This document shows, piece by piece, positions 5,038-6,382 of a stretch of 6,382 nucleotides of DNA. The stretch covers positions 1 to 6,382 of the forward strand of contig URZN01000071.1 of NCBI GenBank assembly GCA_900552345.1, in the 5' to 3' direction. The first letter of the stretch is position 1; each line of letters opens with the position of its first letter. The DNA comes from an uncultured Collinsella sp. GTDB taxonomy: Bacteria; Actinomycetota; Coriobacteriia; Coriobacteriales; Coriobacteriaceae. The notes under the pieces were generated by a model that did no database searches, had not been told where the DNA came from, and saw only the letters and a program-made list of their open reading frames with translations. The translations under genes were made by a program, and so were the position numbers.

Positions 5038-6382
5038 TCGAACCGAGGAATCGCCCGAGGCCGAAGAGGTATCGGGCTCGTCATAAATCACGCCGAGCAC
5101 GTCACGCACGACATGCATCGCGGTATCTGAGCCGCCACCGCCTTGCTCCAAGATGGTGGCAATCACGTACTTAGGATCGTCAGCAGGGGCATAGGCGCAG
5201 AACCACGCGTATTCGTCCTCGCCGCTCTTCTCGCCCGTGCCCGACTTGCCGTATACCTGCGGCGTCAGGGTGCCAAAGTGAGCCGCCAGGGACGTCGATG
5301 CCGTGTAAATCACATCGTGCATGCCGTTGCGAACAAGAGCCAAATCCGAATCGCTGCTGATCTTGGCCTCCAGGCGCTTCTTCTTGCCCTTACCGTTGTA
5401 CTTATAGGCATCGCCGTCGCCATCGCGCGACACGGCAGACAAAAACACGTGAGGCACGTACTGTTTGCCGCCGTTGGCAAGGCCCATGTAGGCGCAGGCC
5501 ATCTGCAGCGGCGTCACCAAAATGTCGCCCTGCCCGATGGCGATGTTCGTCATATCGCCAGCGTTCCATTTGCGGTCTTCGGCAGAGGCATCGGTAAAGT
5601 ACGACTCTTTCCACTCGGCATCGGGAATGCGGCCGGCACCCTCACTCGGAAGGTCGATACCACAGGTCTTGCCTAGGCCCCAGCGACGAAAGACCTCTTG
5701 CAGGCCCTCGGGGTGCTGGTCGTTGTAGAAAAACGCCTTGCCCATATCGTAGAACACGGGGTCGCAGGAATTGGCGATACCGGACTGCAGCGTCATCGTG
5801 CCGTGGCCGGAGTGCAGCCAGCAGTATTTTCCCCAAGATTTGCCCAAGCCGGTCCAATATCCCGTGCAGTTGGTCGTTTGGCTCGAAGTGTACGTGCCAA
5901 ACTCAAGGCCAGCCAACGCCGAGAGGGGTTTGATGGTCGAGGCGGACATGTACTGGCCGCTAATGGCACGGTTGAGCAGCGGATGCGAACCCTCGTCATC
6001 GTTGAGCTCGGTCCACACGTCGTTGGAGACGCCGCCGATAAACACCGAAGGATCGAACTTGGGCTCGCTGGCCATGCCCAGAATCTCGCCGTTATTGGGG
6101 TCGAGGCACACCACGGCACCGTTGCCGGCGTCGCTGTGGCCTGTGGTCTTAGCGAGCTCAATGGCACTTGCAAGCGCCGTCTCGCAGGCTTGCTGAATCT
6201 TGAGGTCAAGCGTGAGCTTGATGTCGGAGCCGGCCTTGGCAGGCACGGCACCGGCCTGTCCGGTCACGTTGCCCGAGGCATCGACCTTCACCGTCTGCTC
6301 GCCGCGAATACCCTGCAGCAAGTTCTCGTAGTAGCTCTCGACGCCCGCCTGGCCCACGATATCACCCGACTGGTACGTAATC
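5035..6382 (-). CDS. mrdA: Penicillin-binding protein 2 (class B, elongasome transpeptidase), 5' end missing
   Basis: The C-terminal 448 codons of a class B PBP that crosslinks peptidoglycan during elongation together with RodA. The frame is open to the right edge; the residues before a GTG at 6357-6355 read ITYQSGDI, so that GTG is internal and the true start lies outside. Numbering from that GTG as 1: residues 1-40 belong to the N-terminal pedestal (GQAGVESYYENLLQG); then LTLDLKIQQACE (48-59) opens the transpeptidase domain. The catalytic motifs are S140-TIK143 (SxxK, nucleophile S140), S197-C-D199 (SxD in the SxN position) and K371-SGT (KSG). The block GYWTGLGKSWGKYCWLHSGHG (166-186) is typical of PBP2. 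C164, C179, H185 and C198 form a possible metal site. The C-terminal tail is Ser/Asp-rich and ends SSASGDSSVR. About 200 N-terminal residues, including the membrane anchor, should be missing compared with usual PBP2 length. rodA directly downstream supports PBP2 over the division PBP3. Actinobacterial annotations may call it pbpA. Confidence 0.94.
   Translation of the reverse strand, partial: ITYQSGDIVGQAGVESYYENLLQGIRGEQTVKVDASGNVTGQAGAVPAKAGSDIKLTLDLKIQQACETALASAIELAKTTGHSDAGNGAVVCLDPNNGEILGMASEPKFDPSVFIGGVSNDVWTELNDDEGSHPLLNRAISGQYMSASTIKPLSALAGLEFGTYTSSQTTNCTGYWTGLGKSWGKYCWLHSGHGTMTLQSGIANSCDPVFYDMGKAFFYNDQHPEGLQEVFRRWGLGKTCGIDLPSEGAGRIPDAEWKESYFTDASAEDRKWNAGDMTNIAIGQGDILVTPLQMACAYMGLANGGKQYVPHVFLSAVSRDGDGDAYKYNGKGKKKRLEAKISSDSDLALVRNGMHDVIYTASTSLAAHFGTLTPQVYGKSGTGEKSGEDEYAWFCAYAPADDPKYVIATILEQGGGGSDTAMHVVRDVLGVIYDEPDTSSASGDSSVR

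Noticed and set aside
6355..6357. GTG as the start codon of the PBP gene
   Set aside because: The frame stays open to the window edge and the residues before it (YQSGDI, then VGQAGVE) continue the conserved PBP2 N-terminal domain, so the codon encodes an internal Val.

Overview
The window is a single co-directional block of housekeeping genes, all on the minus strand and packed almost without gaps. Read in the direction of transcription (right to left), it holds the 3' two-thirds of a class B penicillin-binding protein 2 gene (cut by the right edge), rodA, a DUF697-type membrane-associated protein of unknown function, a B12-binding-type radical SAM protein (TIGR03960 family), its partner protein of the DUF2344/TIGR03936 family, and the first 29 codons of rplU (ribosomal protein L21, cut by the left edge). 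No RNA genes, mobile elements, CRISPR arrays or large repeats were seen. The only intergenic stretch longer than 20 bases is the 67-base gap in front of rplU.

The strong G/C third-position bias, the PBP2-RodA pair next to the radical SAM pair and L21, and the character of the proteins suggest an actinobacterium of the class Coriobacteriia, with a gut Collinsella-like organism the best guess. This is recognition by eye, not a database result. Clostridia share a similar gene order, but the base composition and protein style fit Coriobacteriia better.

The right half (about 3799-6382) encodes the core of the elongasome. RodA is the SEDS glycosyltransferase that polymerises lipid II, and PBP2 is the transpeptidase that crosslinks the new strands. 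The left half (155-2841) encodes two proteins of unknown biochemical function that occur together widely in bacteria and often sit beside rplU-rpmA. Between them lies the DUF697 protein, whose N-terminal lobe resembles a nucleotide-binding fold but shows no P-loop.

The five upstream genes look like one translationally coupled operon. Two junctions are 9 bases long, with the upstream stop codon inside or touching the next Shine-Dalgarno sequence. One junction is an 18-base gap with a strong Shine-Dalgarno, and one is a 4-base ATGA overlap. A clear sigma70-type promoter then begins a new unit for rplU, with its -35 hexamer overlapping the stop codon of the DUF2344 gene. No terminator separates the two units. 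The least explained parts are the DUF697 protein, the radical SAM/DUF2344 pair, and a Cys-Cys-His-Cys constellation beside the PBP2 active site that may bind zinc.
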